From Chromobacterium paludis (GTDB lineage Bacteria > Pseudomonadota > Gammaproteobacteria > Burkholderiales > Chromobacteriaceae), in contig NZ_CP043473.1 in assembly GCF_008275125.1 (NCBI RefSeq), positions 1,116,001 to 1,180,000 of the forward strand: a stretch of 64,000 nt of DNA, read 5' to 3'. Both the position numbers and the translations under genes were made by a program. The notes below the pieces were generated by a model that had not been told where the DNA came from, did no database searches, and was given only the letters and a program-made list of their open reading frames with translations. Below, piece by piece: positions 1 through 9,474 of this stretch (positions are counted from its first letter, which is position 1; each line of letters opens with the position of its first letter).

Positions 1-2
1 TG

Positions 3-1706
3 CATGTGGCATTCAACGCGCCCGAAACGGGCTTCGACCCGGCCAAAGTGTCCGATGTCTATTCGGCAGCTGTGATCGAGCATATCTATGATCCGTTGCT
101 GACCTTTGATTATCTGGCCCGTCCGGTCAAGGTGATACCCAATGTCACCACCGCCATGCCGACCGTCAGCGCGGACGGCCTGACCTATACCTTCCATCTG
201 AAGAAGGGCATCTATTTCGCGCCGGATCCGGCCTTCAAGGGCAAGAAGCGCGAGCTGACTGCCGCTGATTATGTCTATTCCATCAAGCGCCTGTCCGATC
301 CCGCCGTGGCGTCGCCGCTCAGCGACACCTTCACCGGCAAGCTGGTGGGCCTGGGGGACTTGGTCAAGAAAGCCGCCAAGGGCAAGTTCGATTACGACAC
401 GCCTATCGACGGCGTGAAGGCGCTGGACCGCTATACCTTGCAGTTGAAATTCAAGCAGCCTTTCCCATCCTTGCCCTTTGTGCTGGCCGGCAGCTGGGTG
501 GAGGCGCAGGCGCGCGAGGTGATCGACGCCTACGGCGACAATAGCAACGCGCACCCGGTGGGCACCGGCCCCTATATGCTGAAGGATTGGAAACCGGGCA
601 ACAGCATCAGCCTGGTGCGCAACCCCAATTTCCGTCAGGAAACCTTCCATTACACCGCGGGCACGGACGCCAAGGATCAGAAGATCGCGCGCGAGATGAA
701 CGGCAAGCGCTATCCGCAGATTGACCGCATCGAAGTGGCGGTGATCCAGGAGGAGCAGCCGACGTGGCTGGCGTTCAAGAGCGGCGAGCTGGATGTCTTG
801 TCGGGCAATCCCAGTATTCCTCAGCCTTTGATTCGCGAGGTACTGCGCATGGATCCCAGCAATCCGGCGCGCGCGGAGTTGAAGTCGGAATACCGTGATC
901 GCGGCATCCAATTGAGCCGAAGCCTGGAGGAAGGGGTCACCTTCTATGCCTTTAATATGAAGGATCCGATGGTGGGCGGCTACGGCAAGGACAGGATCGC
1001 CTTGCGCCGGGCCATTTCCATGGCCTTCAACAATGCGGAAACCATACGCGACATCCGCCGCAACCAGGCGGTGCAGATGCAGTACATCATTCCGCCCAAT
1101 GTATCTGGCCACAACCCGAATTTCCGCGGCGCCTACCCGTTCAACCCGCCCTTGGCCAACGCCTTGCTGGATCAGGCGGGCTACAAGATAGGCGCGGACG
1201 GCTACCGCCATCAGCCTGACGGCAAGCCGCTGACGGTGGACTACCTGACCGGCCCCACCGCCATCGACAAGCAATGGAATGAGTACTGGCAGAAAGCCTT
1301 TGATCGCATCAAGGTACGGGTCAATTTCCGCGTGATGCAGTGGAACGAGCAGGTCAAGGCACTGCGTGATTGCAAGTATGGGCTGGTGGGCGGCGCCTGG
1401 AGCGCGGACTACCCGGATGGCGACAACTTCACCCAGCTGCTCTACGGACCGAATACCGGCGGCAGCAATTACTCGTGCTATCAATCTTCCCGCTATGACC
1501 GCCTCTACGAGCAATCCCGCGTGTTGCCGGACGGGCCGGAACGCAATCGTCTCTACGACGAGATGAACAAGGTGGTGATGGGGGACACGCCCTGGATGTT
1601 CAGTGATGTCCGTTATGTCAATGGCATTGCTCAGCCCTGGGTGCGCGGCTTCAAGGTCCATCCTAATTTCAACGCCATCTGGCGCTTCCTGGACGTGCAG
1701 AAATAA
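3..1706 (+). CDS. ABC transporter peptide-binding protein, 5' end outside window
   Basis: Periplasmic solute-binding protein of the extracellular solute-binding family 5 (peptide/nickel type) that would deliver peptides to the permeases encoded just downstream. The visible 567 codons run from the conserved opening (AFNAPETGFDPAKV) through the family lobe with GTGPYMLKDW near residue 195 to a complete C-terminus. The reading frame is open to the left edge, so the start codon and signal peptide are missing. It is followed after 21 bp by a permease gene on the same strand. The family is secure; the exact ligand is not visible and di- or oligopeptides are inferred from the family and the neighbouring M13 peptidase. 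Confidence 0.93.
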   Translation, partial: HVAFNAPETGFDPAKVSDVYSAAVIEHIYDPLLTFDYLARPVKVIPNVTTAMPTVSADGLTYTFHLKKGIYFAPDPAFKGKKRELTAADYVYSIKRLSDPAVASPLSDTFTGKLVGLGDLVKKAAKGKFDYDTPIDGVKALDRYTLQLKFKQPFPSLPFVLAGSWVEAQAREVIDAYGDNSNAHPVGTGPYMLKDWKPGNSISLVRNPNFRQETFHYTAGTDAKDQKIAREMNGKRYPQIDRIEVAVIQEEQPTWLAFKSGELDVLSGNPSIPQPLIREVLRMDPSNPARAELKSEYRDRGIQLSRSLEEGVTFYAFNMKDPMVGGYGKDRIALRRAISMAFNNAETIRDIRRNQAVQMQYIIPPNVSGHNPNFRGAYPFNPPLANALLDQAGYKIGADGYRHQPDGKPLTVDYLTGPTAIDKQWNEYWQKAFDRIKVRVNFRVMQWNEQVKALRDCKYGLVGGAWSADYPDGDNFTQLLYGPNTGGSNYSCYQSSRYDRLYEQSRVLPDGPERNRLYDEMNKVVMGDTPWMFSDVRYVNGIAQPWVRGFKVHPNFNAIWRFLDVQK

Positions 1707-1727
1707 GCGGCAAACGAGGAGAGAAAC

Positions 1728-2666
1728 ATGTCTGCATTCATCGTACGCCGGCTGCTGCAAATGATCCCGACCCTGTTCGGGGTGATGCTGCTGGTTTTCA
1801 CACTGTTCACCCTGGTGGGCGGCGACCCGTCGCTGGTGCTGGCGGGTAAGCACATGACGGCTGAAGTGCTGGCGAATATCCGCGCCCAGCTGGGCCTGGA
1901 CAAGAGCCTGCCGCAGCAGTTCCTGGTATTCGTGCATCAGGTGCTGACCCTGGATTTCGGCACGTCGTGGTCTACCCAGCAGCCGGTGTCGGACATCCTG
2001 AAGAGCCGGGTCGGCCCGTCTCTGACCCTGACCGGCGCCATGCTGGTGGTGGATCTGGCCATCGCCATTCCGCTGGCCGCGCTGGTAGCCTATTTTCGCG
2101 GCGGTCTGACCGATCACATCATCACCATCATCTGCACGGTGGCGATGTCGATCAGCGCGCTGATCTACATCATCGCCGGCCAGTTCTATCTTGGCTTCAA
2201 ACTGGGCTGGTTCCCGGTGCGCGGCTGGGGCGACTCGTTCTGGGTCAATCTATTCGTCTACGTGCCGCTGCCGCTGTTGATGGGCCTGATGGTGTCGCTG
2301 GGGCCGGATATCCGCTTCTACCGCAGCTTCTTCGTCGAGGAGTTGGGCCAGGACTACGTTCGCACCGCGCGCGCCAAGGGCCTGTCCGAACGCCAGATCA
2401 TGTTGAAGCACGTACTGCGCAACGCGCTGATCCCGGTGGTGACCAGCATCATGATGTCCTTGCCCTATCTCTTGCTGGGCGCGCTGGTGCTGGAAAGTTT
2501 CTTCGGCATTCCCGGCATGGGCAATGAAGTGATCCAGGCGGTTAATAAGAGCGACTTCCCGGTGATCAAGGCCATCACCATCTACATCGCCATCGCCACC
2601 ATGGTGTTCAATCTGCTGGGCGACCTGGTCTACAAGTGGATTGATCCGCGTGTGCAACTGAAGTGA
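1728..2666 (+). CDS. peptide ABC transporter permease (DppB-like)
   Basis: Inner-membrane permease of the binding-protein-dependent transport family, 312 aa, close to the DppB/OppB length. It opens with the typical MSAFIVRRLLQMIPTLFGV first helix, and the cytoplasmic EAA loop that contacts the ATPase is seen at about residues 205-225 (YVRTARAKGLSERQ). A GGAG ribosome-binding site precedes the ATG by 7 bases. It lies between the binding protein and the second permease with spacings of 21 and 16 bp, so all four importer genes are one operon. Confidence 0.95.
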   Translation: MSAFIVRRLLQMIPTLFGVMLLVFTLFTLVGGDPSLVLAGKHMTAEVLANIRAQLGLDKSLPQQFLVFVHQVLTLDFGTSWSTQQPVSDILKSRVGPSLTLTGAMLVVDLAIAIPLAALVAYFRGGLTDHIITIICTVAMSISALIYIIAGQFYLGFKLGWFPVRGWGDSFWVNLFVYVPLPLLMGLMVSLGPDIRFYRSFFVEELGQDYVRTARAKGLSERQIMLKHVLRNALIPVVTSIMMSLPYLLLGALVLESFFGIPGMGNEVIQAVNKSDFPVIKAITIYIAIATMVFNLLGDLVYKWIDPRVQLK

Positions 2667-2682
2667 GCGGGGGAGAACAATC

Positions 2683-3741
2683 ATGACGACATTGCAGAAT
2701 ACCGCCGGCGCCAAGCTGGCAACGCCGTCCCGCAGCCTGTGGGGCTTGGGTTGGCAGCGCCTGAAGCGCAACAAGGTGGGCTGGATTTCCTTGTGGATCG
2801 TAGTGGTCTATCTGGTCATCGCCGTTGGCGGCTGGCTCAATCTGGTGGGCGGCCATTGGGCGGACGAGGTGGGCGTGCCTTACGCCCCGCCCAGCTGGGT
2901 ACAAGCGTCGGCCGATGATGCGCTGCCGCCGGAGCCGGCGGCCAAGGCTGATTCGTCCGCCCTCGTCACGCTGAGCCGCGCCGAAGACCCGATAGGCAAA
3001 CAACTGGATGAGGCAGAGAAGCATGTAGACCAATACGCCGACCACACGCCGCCGCGGCTGGAGTCGCTGCCTTTCGGCGGCGACCTGCAAGGCCGCGACG
3101 TGATCCAGAAGACGCTGAAGGGCACGTCCACGTCCATTTTCGTCGGTGTGTTCGGCGCGGTGTTTTCGCTGCTGATAGGCTGCGTGCTGGGCGCGGTGTC
3201 CGGTTATTTCGGCGGCAAGACCGACGACTTCCTGAACTGGTTCTACAGCGTATTCACCTCGGTGCCGGACATGTTGCTCTTGCTGTCTTTCGCCGCGGTG
3301 TCCGGCCGCGGCATCACCACCATCATCACGGTGATGGCGCTGACCAGCTGGACCGGCACCTACCGCCTGGTGCGCGCCGAGTATCTGAAGCTGAAAGGCC
3401 GCGAGTACGTGCAGGCGGCGGATGCCATCGGCGCCGGCAGCGGGCGCAAGATGTTCATCCATATCCTGCCCAATATCTCCCACCTGCTCTTGGTGCAGTT
3501 CTCCCTGCTGACGGTGGCATTGATCAAGTACGAGGCCATCCTGTCCTTCCTGGGTTTCGGCGTCGGCGTGCGCCAGGTGAGCCTGGGCTCCATGCTGGCC
3601 GAGGCCCCGACCGAGTTGATCCAGGGCTACTGGTGGCAGATGCTGGCGGTGACCATCGCCATGTCCATATTGGTGACGGCGTTCAGCCTGCTGGTGGACG
3701 CCCTGCGCGACGCGCTGGACCCGCGCGCGGCGGCGAAGTGA
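2683..3741 (+). CDS. peptide ABC transporter permease (DppC-like) with long periplasmic insert
   Basis: Second inner-membrane permease of the peptide importer, 352 aa. After the first helix (WISLWIVVVYLVIAVGGWL, about residues 30-50) there is a hydrophilic stretch of about 90 residues rich in Ala, Asp and Glu before the transport domain begins near residue 145; DppC proteins have a shorter loop here. The EAA loop is at about residues 240-255 (YVQAADAIGAGSGRK). The insert should face the periplasm and could contact the binding protein, which is inference. Cotranscribed with the genes on either side. Confidence 0.93.
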   Translation: MTTLQNTAGAKLATPSRSLWGLGWQRLKRNKVGWISLWIVVVYLVIAVGGWLNLVGGHWADEVGVPYAPPSWVQASADDALPPEPAAKADSSALVTLSRAEDPIGKQLDEAEKHVDQYADHTPPRLESLPFGGDLQGRDVIQKTLKGTSTSIFVGVFGAVFSLLIGCVLGAVSGYFGGKTDDFLNWFYSVFTSVPDMLLLLSFAAVSGRGITTIITVMALTSWTGTYRLVRAEYLKLKGREYVQAADAIGAGSGRKMFIHILPNISHLLLVQFSLLTVALIKYEAILSFLGFGVGVRQVSLGSMLAEAPTELIQGYWWQMLAVTIAMSILVTAFSLLVDALRDALDPRAAAK

Positions 3742-3762
3742 GCGGGATGAGGAGAAACAGAA

Positions 3763-5466
3763 ATGAGCGATAAGAACATCCTGCTGTCGGTGCGCGATCT
3801 GCGCGTGCGTTTCCGCCAGGAAAACGGCGGCCGCTTCGAGGCCTTGAAGGGCGTGAGCTTCGATATCCCGGCCCACCGCACGGTGGCGCTAGTGGGCGAA
3901 TCGGGCTCCGGCAAGTCGGTGACGTCGATGGCCATCATGCAGCTCTTGCCGCCGCAGACCAGCGAGATCGACCCGGCGTCCGAGCTGCGCTTTGCCGGGC
4001 GCGACCTGCTGAAGCTGAGCGCGTCGGAGCTGCGCCGCCTGCGCGGCAAGGACATCGCCATGATCTTCCAGGAGCCGATGAGCTCCCTGAACCCGGTGTT
4101 CACCGTGGGCGAGCAGATTGTGGAGACACTGACGCTGCATGCCGGCCTGTCGCGTTCCGCGGCGTGGAAGCGCGCGGTGGAGCTGTTGACCGAAGTGGGC
4201 CTGCCGGAGCCGGAGAAGCGGGTGAAGAGCTACCCGCACGAACTGTCCGGCGGCCAGCAGCAACGGGTGATGATCGCCATCGCCATCGCCTGCGAACCCA
4301 AGCTGCTGATCGCCGACGAGCCGACCACCGCGCTCGATGTCACGATTCAGAAGCAGATTCTGCAATTGATCGCCGACCTGCAGAAGAAGCACGGCATGTC
4401 GGTGCTGTTCATCACCCACGACCTGGGCGTGGTGGGCGAGTTCGCCGACGAAGTGGTGGTGATGCGCCACGGCGTGATCCGCGAGCAGGGCACGGTGAAG
4501 CAGATCTTCGAGAACCCGCAGGACGCCTACACCAAGGCGCTGCTGTCGTGCCGTCCGCACCTGGACCGCCGCCCGGCCCGGCTGGCGGTGATCGACGACT
4601 TCCTGAGGCCGGAGCCGTACGTGGAGCCGCCGCACCGCCAGCGCGGCTACGCGGCGGGCGACGAGATCGTGCTGGACGTGCAGGGCCTGTGCAAGAGCTT
4701 CGACATCCGCGAAGGCTTGTTCGGCAAACGGCAGTTCCACGCGGTGAAGGACGTGTCCTTCCAGCTGGCCAAGGGCAAGACCCTGGGCATCGTCGGCGAG
4801 TCCGGCTCCGGCAAGACCACGGTGGGGCTGACCCTGGTGCGCTTGCACCAGGCCACGGCCGGCCGGGTATTGTTCCACGGCCAGGACCTGATCGGCATGA
4901 GCGCCAAGGCGTTCCACGCCTACAAGAAGCGCATCCAGATCATCTTCCAGAACCCGTACGCGTCCTTGAATCCGCGCTTCACGGTGGAGCAGATCCTGAC
5001 CGAGCCGATGCAGCTGCACGGCATCGGCCAGGATGCCGGCCAGCGGCGGCGCCTGGCGCAAGACCTGCTGGACAAGGTGGGCCTCCCGGCCGGGGCCCTG
5101 GCCAAGTACCCGCACGAGTTCTCCGGCGGGCAGCGGCAGCGCATCGCCATCGCGCGCTGTCTGACGCTGAAGCCGGAAGTGCTGATCTGCGACGAGTCGG
5201 TTTCGGCCTTGGACGTGTCGGTGCAGGCGCAGGTGCTGAACCTGCTGCAGGACCTGCAGGATGAGTTCAAGCTGTCCTATCTGTTCATTTCGCACGATCT
5301 GGCGGTGGTGAAGCACATCTCGGACCAGGTGCTGGTGATGAACAAGGGGCAGGTGGTGGAGCAGGCGGACGCGGACGTGATCTACCGCGAGCCGAAGGAC
5401 GGCTACACCAAGAAGCTGCTGGGGGCGATCCCGCAGGGCTGGAGTCCGGCGCTGGCGCTGGCCTGA
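3763..5466 (+). CDS. peptide ABC transporter fused double ATPase (DppDF/YejF-like)
   Basis: Cytoplasmic ATPase with two complete ABC cassettes in one 567-aa chain, powering the upstream permeases. Domain 1 has Walker A GESGSGKS near residue 45, signature LSGGQQQR near 162 and Walker B LLIADEP near 182. Domain 2 repeats them: GESGSGKTT near 345, FSGGQRQR near 450 and LICDESV near 470. Each domain ends with the C-terminal extension typical of peptide transporters. Separate DppD and DppF proteins are more common; the fused form is known from YejF-type systems. It is the last gene of the operon and is followed by a terminator. Confidence 0.95.
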   Translation: MSDKNILLSVRDLRVRFRQENGGRFEALKGVSFDIPAHRTVALVGESGSGKSVTSMAIMQLLPPQTSEIDPASELRFAGRDLLKLSASELRRLRGKDIAMIFQEPMSSLNPVFTVGEQIVETLTLHAGLSRSAAWKRAVELLTEVGLPEPEKRVKSYPHELSGGQQQRVMIAIAIACEPKLLIADEPTTALDVTIQKQILQLIADLQKKHGMSVLFITHDLGVVGEFADEVVVMRHGVIREQGTVKQIFENPQDAYTKALLSCRPHLDRRPARLAVIDDFLRPEPYVEPPHRQRGYAAGDEIVLDVQGLCKSFDIREGLFGKRQFHAVKDVSFQLAKGKTLGIVGESGSGKTTVGLTLVRLHQATAGRVLFHGQDLIGMSAKAFHAYKKRIQIIFQNPYASLNPRFTVEQILTEPMQLHGIGQDAGQRRRLAQDLLDKVGLPAGALAKYPHEFSGGQRQRIAIARCLTLKPEVLICDESVSALDVSVQAQVLNLLQDLQDEFKLSYLFISHDLAVVKHISDQVLVMNKGQVVEQADADVIYREPKDGYTKKLLGAIPQGWSPALALA

Positions 5467-5491
5467 GCGCGAGTCTGATCGGCATCAAAGC

Positions 5492-5520
5492 AAACCGGCC
5501 TTTTGGCCGGTTTTGTTTTG
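5492..5520 (+). terminator. Rho-independent terminator of the peptide ABC operon
   Basis: A perfect 9-bp stem (AAACCGGCC / GGCCGGTTT) with a TTTT loop runs into TTTTGTTTTG, 26 bases after the ATPase stop codon. Confidence 0.9.
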
Positions 5521-5568
5521 GGCGGTGGCCGGCGTGGCGCTGTGTATTTGGAAGGAGTGGGAACCATC

Positions 5569-5589
5569 TTCTCATGATAGTAATGAGAA
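5569..5589. promoter_or_regulatory. operator-like palindrome, weakly Fur-like
   Basis: TTCTCAT, 7 bases, ATGAGAA is a perfect 7-7-7 inverted repeat in AT-rich DNA upstream of the TonB-dependent receptor. TGATAGT-A-ATGAGAA inside it resembles the Fur 7-1-7 pattern with several mismatches. It lies more than 400 bp from the receptor start, so its target is uncertain. Confidence 0.4.
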
Positions 5590-5646
5590 AAACTCAATTT
5601 ATTAGATGGACCTGATTCTCTGATACAAAGTTTATCCACACTTTTT

Positions 5647-5660
5647 TTGCATAAATGCAA
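5647..5660. promoter_or_regulatory. second palindrome in receptor upstream region
   Basis: TTGCAT-AA-ATGCAA is a perfect inverted repeat within the AT-rich block at about 5565-5680 that separates the ABC operon terminator from the receptor gene. No protein-coding gene is visible in the 5467-6012 spacer; it appears to hold only regulatory DNA. Confidence 0.35.
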
Positions 5661-5848
5661 CATATTTTGCTGGATTGCGACAAAAAAATGAGAGTCAGCG
5701 ACAGATTCTCGGGCGGTGGCCAGGTGGAAAGTCAGACGGGTTCGCTGTGCAAGAAAGCTGCTTGTGCTTGATTTTGCATCTATTTGGCATTTTGGGTGAA
5801 GGGCGCGGCGACCGAAAGGGTGAATCACGCGACAGGAAAAATCATGAA

Positions 5849-5907
5849 TGTGACCAATTGTGACCCCCATTGTCTAATGTTGACAATTTGGCGCACTCCT
5901 TAACACA
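5849..5907 (+). promoter_or_regulatory. probable promoter and operators of the TonB-dependent receptor
   Basis: A direct repeat TGTGACC occurs twice exactly 10 bases apart (5849 and 5859). It is followed by the inverted repeat ATTGTC-N7-GACAAT (5869-5887), which overlaps a TTGACA -35 hexamer at 5880-5885. A weak -10 (TAACAC at 5901) gives only a 15-base spacer. One-turn spacing of direct repeats next to a -35 suits an activator; the inverted repeat over the -35 suits a repressor. Both roles are inferred. Confidence 0.45.
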
Positions 5908-6012
5908 CTCGAAACATGGCTGGCCCGCTCATGGGCCGCCTCGCACCGCCCTCATGTCGGCGTTCGAAACGGCAGAGGGCGCTCGGGAAATAGAGTGAAG
6001 GAGAGTTTCGTG

Positions 6013-8592
6013 ATGAAAAGAAGCAAGCTGGCGTTGGCGCTGGCTGTCATTGGCATAGGGGCCCAAGCGCCTTTCGCGTTTGCCGACAATTCAGGGGAAC
6101 TGGACCGCGTGGAGGTGACTGGTTCCAACATCAAGCGCAGCATCAAGCAAGAAACGGCGCTGCCGGTCAGCATCATCAGCACGGCGGAGATGTCCAAGCA
6201 AGGCTTCACTACGGTGGAGCAAGTGGTCAACTCGTTGGCCAGCAATCAGTCTGCCATGGTCGGCGCATCTTCCGTGGCCAGCGTAAGCGGGGGCGCGTCT
6301 TACGCCAGCCTGCGTGGCCTGGGCTCGCAATACACGCTGGTGTTGCTGGATGGCCGGCGCGTCGCCAGCCAAGCCATTGGGGGCTACGCCACTGATCTGA
6401 ACGCGATCCCGCTGGCCGCGATCGAACGCATCGAAGTGCTGCGCGACGGCGCTTCCGCCATTTATGGCACCGATGCCATCGGCGGGGTGATCAACTTCAT
6501 CACCAAGAAACACTACCAGGGCCTGACCGTGGGCGGGGAGTGGGTGTCTACCGACCATCAGGGCGGCAATAACGGCAATGTCAGCCTGCTGGGCGGGATA
6601 GGCAATCTGGCCCAGGATGGCTGGAACGTCTACGGCTCGCTGGCTTACCAGCGCAGCCAACGCATCACCACGCCGGAACGCAGCTTTGCCTACAAAAACC
6701 TGACGGCGGACAATCTGAGCGCCGCCGTATTTCCGGCCAACTTCGTCTACAAAGGCGATCTCTACAATCCGGCAGCGCCCAAGTGCCAGCCGCCCTATGC
6801 GCAACCGTTGGACGCGAACTCCTGCGGCGAAATGGCCACGCTGTTCATGGATCTAACGCCAGAGGTGGAGCAGGTGACGGCGTTGGCCAAGGGCACCAAG
6901 CGCATCGGCGATCATGAGCTGTCGGTGCAATACATGGGCGCGCGCAATATCAGCACCACCCGTATCTCGCCGACGCCATTGGCCAAGATCGTGACCTTGT
7001 CGAAGGGCGATAAATATTATCCGACGACCCTGCCGGACGGCACCGCGACCGACGGCAGCGATGTCGTGGTTTATGCCCGCGCGGTACCGTTGGGTGGCCG
7101 CACGACTAAGAGCATCTCGGATACTCAGCGCCTCGCATTCAATGCCGAAGGCTTGCTGGCGGGCTGGGATTACCGCGCCGGCGCGGTGTACTCGGAGAAC
7201 AAGAGCACCATCAATTACAAGAATGGCTATGCCAACGAAACGCTGATCAAGCAGGCGTTCAAGGATGGCACCATCAATCCCTTCGGCGATTCCGCGCCGG
7301 GCGCTTGGGATAGCGTGCGCCTCTACGGCGATGGCTGGATTGCCAAGTACACGACTGCGCTGGCGGACGCCAAGGCCAGCAAGGAATTGTTCGCGCTGCC
7401 GGCGGGCATGGTCGCAGCTGCTTTCGGCGCGGAAATCCGCCACGAGAAGCTGGATAGCCAGATACAGGAAGCCGCGCGCAATGCCATCGGTTCCGGCATC
7501 GCGGACTCGAAGTCCACCCAAGGGCAGCGCAATGTCTCCGCGCTGTACGCCGAAGCCGAAATCCCGGTGGTGAAGGGCCTGGAGCTGCAACTGGCCACGC
7601 GTTTCGACCATTACAACGATTTTGGCAATTCCTTCAACCCCAAGGTGGCTTTCAAGTATCAGCCCGCGGCGCAAGTCCTGTTGCGCGGTTCGGCCAGCAA
7701 GGGCTTCCGCGCGCCCACGCTGTACGACGTGTTCATGCCGAACTCGAAGACTTATACCGCCAGCAAGTTCAACGACCCGGTCCGCTGCCCTGGCGGAACC
7801 CCGGCCAATGGCGGCAATAAGGCGCAGGATTGCAATCAGCAGTTCATGGTGCAGCAAGGCGGCAGCCGCAATTTGAATCCGGAAAAAGCCTCTTCGCTGA
7901 CCTTCGGCATTGTGCTGGAGCCGGTGAGGAACCTGAAGGCCAGCGCGGACTTCTGGTGGACCATGGTGCAGAACACGATTGGCGTGATGGATCCTGGCGC
8001 CATCTTCGGTAATCCATCCAAGTACGCGGACCGTTTCGTGCGCAATGCGGATGGATCGCTTGACTACGTGCAGACGACGTCTGAAAACCTGGGCAACCTG
8101 AGTGCGGCCGGCGTGGATCTGAGCTTTGCCTATCGCTTCCCCAGGACGGCTTATGGCGACTTCAACGTGGGGCTGGATGGCACCTACACCTCCAAGTACG
8201 TTCAGCAGTTGGAGAAGGGCGGCACCTATTACAGCCCGCTGGGCGGTTGGTATAAGGACATCATGGTGCCGACGTTGCGCTGGAAGCACAGCCTGACGCT
8301 GGGCTGGTCCAAGGCTAACTGGAGCGCCCTGCTGGTGCAGAACTATTCGTCCGGTTACACCGACATGAATCCGAACGACGAGGCTCATAATGTCAAGCCG
8401 TACTCCAACTGGAATCTGTCCGGCACCTATCTGTGGAACAAGAAGTTGACAGTGACCGCAGGCGTGAAGAATCTGTTCGATCAGGAGCCGCCGTACAGCA
8501 ACCAGACCAAGACCTTCCAGTTTGGCTTCGATCCGGTCTTGGCTGACTCGGTTGGACGTGCATATTTCTTGAAGGCGTCATACAAACTGTAG
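6013..8592 (+). CDS. TonB-dependent outer membrane receptor
   Basis: Outer-membrane gated channel, 859 aa, of the TonB-dependent receptor superfamily. The signal peptide (MKRSKLALALAVIGIGAQ, cleavage after AFAFA near residue 24) is followed by a TonB-box-like VEVTGSNIKR, a plug domain (about residues 45-160, with LLDGRRV and VLRDGASAIYGTDAIGGVINF) and a 22-strand-type barrel ending in YFLKASYKL. ATG 6013 is chosen because AAGGAGAG lies 8 bases upstream and the signal peptide begins there; an in-frame GTG at 5995 is less likely. tonB-exbB-exbD-exbD follow directly. Neighbouring peptide importer and peptidase genes make a peptide ligand more likely than a siderophore. Confidence 0.93.
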   Translation: MKRSKLALALAVIGIGAQAPFAFADNSGELDRVEVTGSNIKRSIKQETALPVSIISTAEMSKQGFTTVEQVVNSLASNQSAMVGASSVASVSGGASYASLRGLGSQYTLVLLDGRRVASQAIGGYATDLNAIPLAAIERIEVLRDGASAIYGTDAIGGVINFITKKHYQGLTVGGEWVSTDHQGGNNGNVSLLGGIGNLAQDGWNVYGSLAYQRSQRITTPERSFAYKNLTADNLSAAVFPANFVYKGDLYNPAAPKCQPPYAQPLDANSCGEMATLFMDLTPEVEQVTALAKGTKRIGDHELSVQYMGARNISTTRISPTPLAKIVTLSKGDKYYPTTLPDGTATDGSDVVVYARAVPLGGRTTKSISDTQRLAFNAEGLLAGWDYRAGAVYSENKSTINYKNGYANETLIKQAFKDGTINPFGDSAPGAWDSVRLYGDGWIAKYTTALADAKASKELFALPAGMVAAAFGAEIRHEKLDSQIQEAARNAIGSGIADSKSTQGQRNVSALYAEAEIPVVKGLELQLATRFDHYNDFGNSFNPKVAFKYQPAAQVLLRGSASKGFRAPTLYDVFMPNSKTYTASKFNDPVRCPGGTPANGGNKAQDCNQQFMVQQGGSRNLNPEKASSLTFGIVLEPVRNLKASADFWWTMVQNTIGVMDPGAIFGNPSKYADRFVRNADGSLDYVQTTSENLGNLSAAGVDLSFAYRFPRTAYGDFNVGLDGTYTSKYVQQLEKGGTYYSPLGGWYKDIMVPTLRWKHSLTLGWSKANWSALLVQNYSSGYTDMNPNDEAHNVKPYSNWNLSGTYLWNKKLTVTAGVKNLFDQEPPYSNQTKTFQFGFDPVLADSVGRAYFLKASYKL

Positions 8593-8666
8593 TCGCTGGC
8601 TATTGTATTTAGTCTGCAGGTATAGCATTCTGTCATGGGTAGTACGCCCAAGCAGTAGGTGCCAAA

Positions 8667-8686
8667 GGATGCGGGAAACCGCATCC
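8667..8686 (+). terminator. perfect hairpin between receptor and tonB
   Basis: GGATGCGG-GAAA-CCGCATCC is an 8-bp perfect stem capped by a GNRA-type tetraloop, 75 bases after the receptor stop. No T-tract follows, so it may be a Rho-assisted end, a 3' stabiliser or an intra-operon control point rather than a strong terminator. Confidence 0.4.
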
Positions 8687-8778
8687 ATTTGGTGTGGTAA
8701 TCGTCGGCAGGCTGGGACGGTTTGGTTCATAAGACGAAAACGTCCGGCTTGCCGGTTTTGAAAGAGTGGGTAACCCAT

Positions 8779-9438
8779 ATGACTAGTATCACAGCCAAAG
8801 GAGTAGGAGGACCTCCGCCGCGCCGACGATTCGCCGGTCTGGCCGGGGTGATCATATTCCACGCCGTGCTGATCTACGCGCTGGTGACCGGTCTGGCCCA
8901 AGGCGTGGTCAAGGTGATCCAGCAGAAAGTGGAAGTGTCGGTGATCAGCGAACCGCCGCCGCCGCCACCGCCGCCGCCACCACCGAAGATCGAGAAAGTG
9001 GTGCCGCAGGCCGCGCCGCCGAAGCCGCAGGCTTACGTGCCGCCGGTGGTGAATCCGCCGCCGGTGGTGCAATCGCAAAACGCCATCCAATCGGTGACCT
9101 CCGATCCGAAGCCGCAACCGGCCCCGACGCCGGCGCCGGTGGTGGAAGCGCCGAAGGGCCCGGTCTCGGCCAAGGCCAACTGCAGCCACCTGGAAAACCC
9201 GGAATACCCGGCCAAGGCCCTGGAAGACGAAATCCAAGGCGTGGTGAACGTGGTGTTCAGCGTGGGCGCCAGCGGCAAGTTTGGCGGCGACGCCAGCTTC
9301 AACTTCAGTGGCGACATACCGCCGCGCTACCGCAGCGCGTTCAAGGCCGCCATCGTGACCGCATTGCAGGGTTACACCTGCCAGGCCAATTCCCAGTTGA
9401 AACAGGAATTCGGCTTCAAAATGGACTCTGGCTCCTAA
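8779..9438 (+). CDS. tonB: TonB energy transducer
   Basis: Periplasm-spanning protein that transmits proton-motive force from ExbB/ExbD to outer-membrane receptors, 219 aa. A short cytoplasmic N-terminus leads to one membrane helix (GLAGVIIFHAVLIYALVTGL, about residues 18-37), then a Pro-rich spacer with a run of 11 prolines near residue 60 and further PP pairs to residue 130, and a C-terminal TonB domain (NPEYPAKALEDEIQGVVNV). Two Cys residues flank that domain and could form a disulfide. ATG 8779 has GAGTGGG upstream; a TTG 57 bases earlier would put polar residues before the helix and is rejected. It heads an operon with exbB and two exbD genes. Confidence 0.93.
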   Translation: MTSITAKGVGGPPPRRRFAGLAGVIIFHAVLIYALVTGLAQGVVKVIQQKVEVSVISEPPPPPPPPPPPKIEKVVPQAAPPKPQAYVPPVVNPPPVVQSQNAIQSVTSDPKPQPAPTPAPVVEAPKGPVSAKANCSHLENPEYPAKALEDEIQGVVNVVFSVGASGKFGGDASFNFSGDIPPRYRSAFKAAIVTALQGYTCQANSQLKQEFGFKMDSGS

Positions 9439-9474
9439 GACCAGGGCATCTCAAGACACAAAGGAGTAAATACC

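Noticed and set aside
5632..5640. Perfect DnaA box TTATCCACA in an AT-rich block
   Set aside because: A single 9-mer is expected by chance about once in two such windows, and there is no box cluster, dnaA, dnaN or gidA nearby to suggest an origin.
8736..8760. Small CCGG-CTTG-CCGG hairpin with TTTTG before tonB
   Set aside because: A 4-bp stem is too weak to call a terminator this close to the tonB ribosome-binding site.
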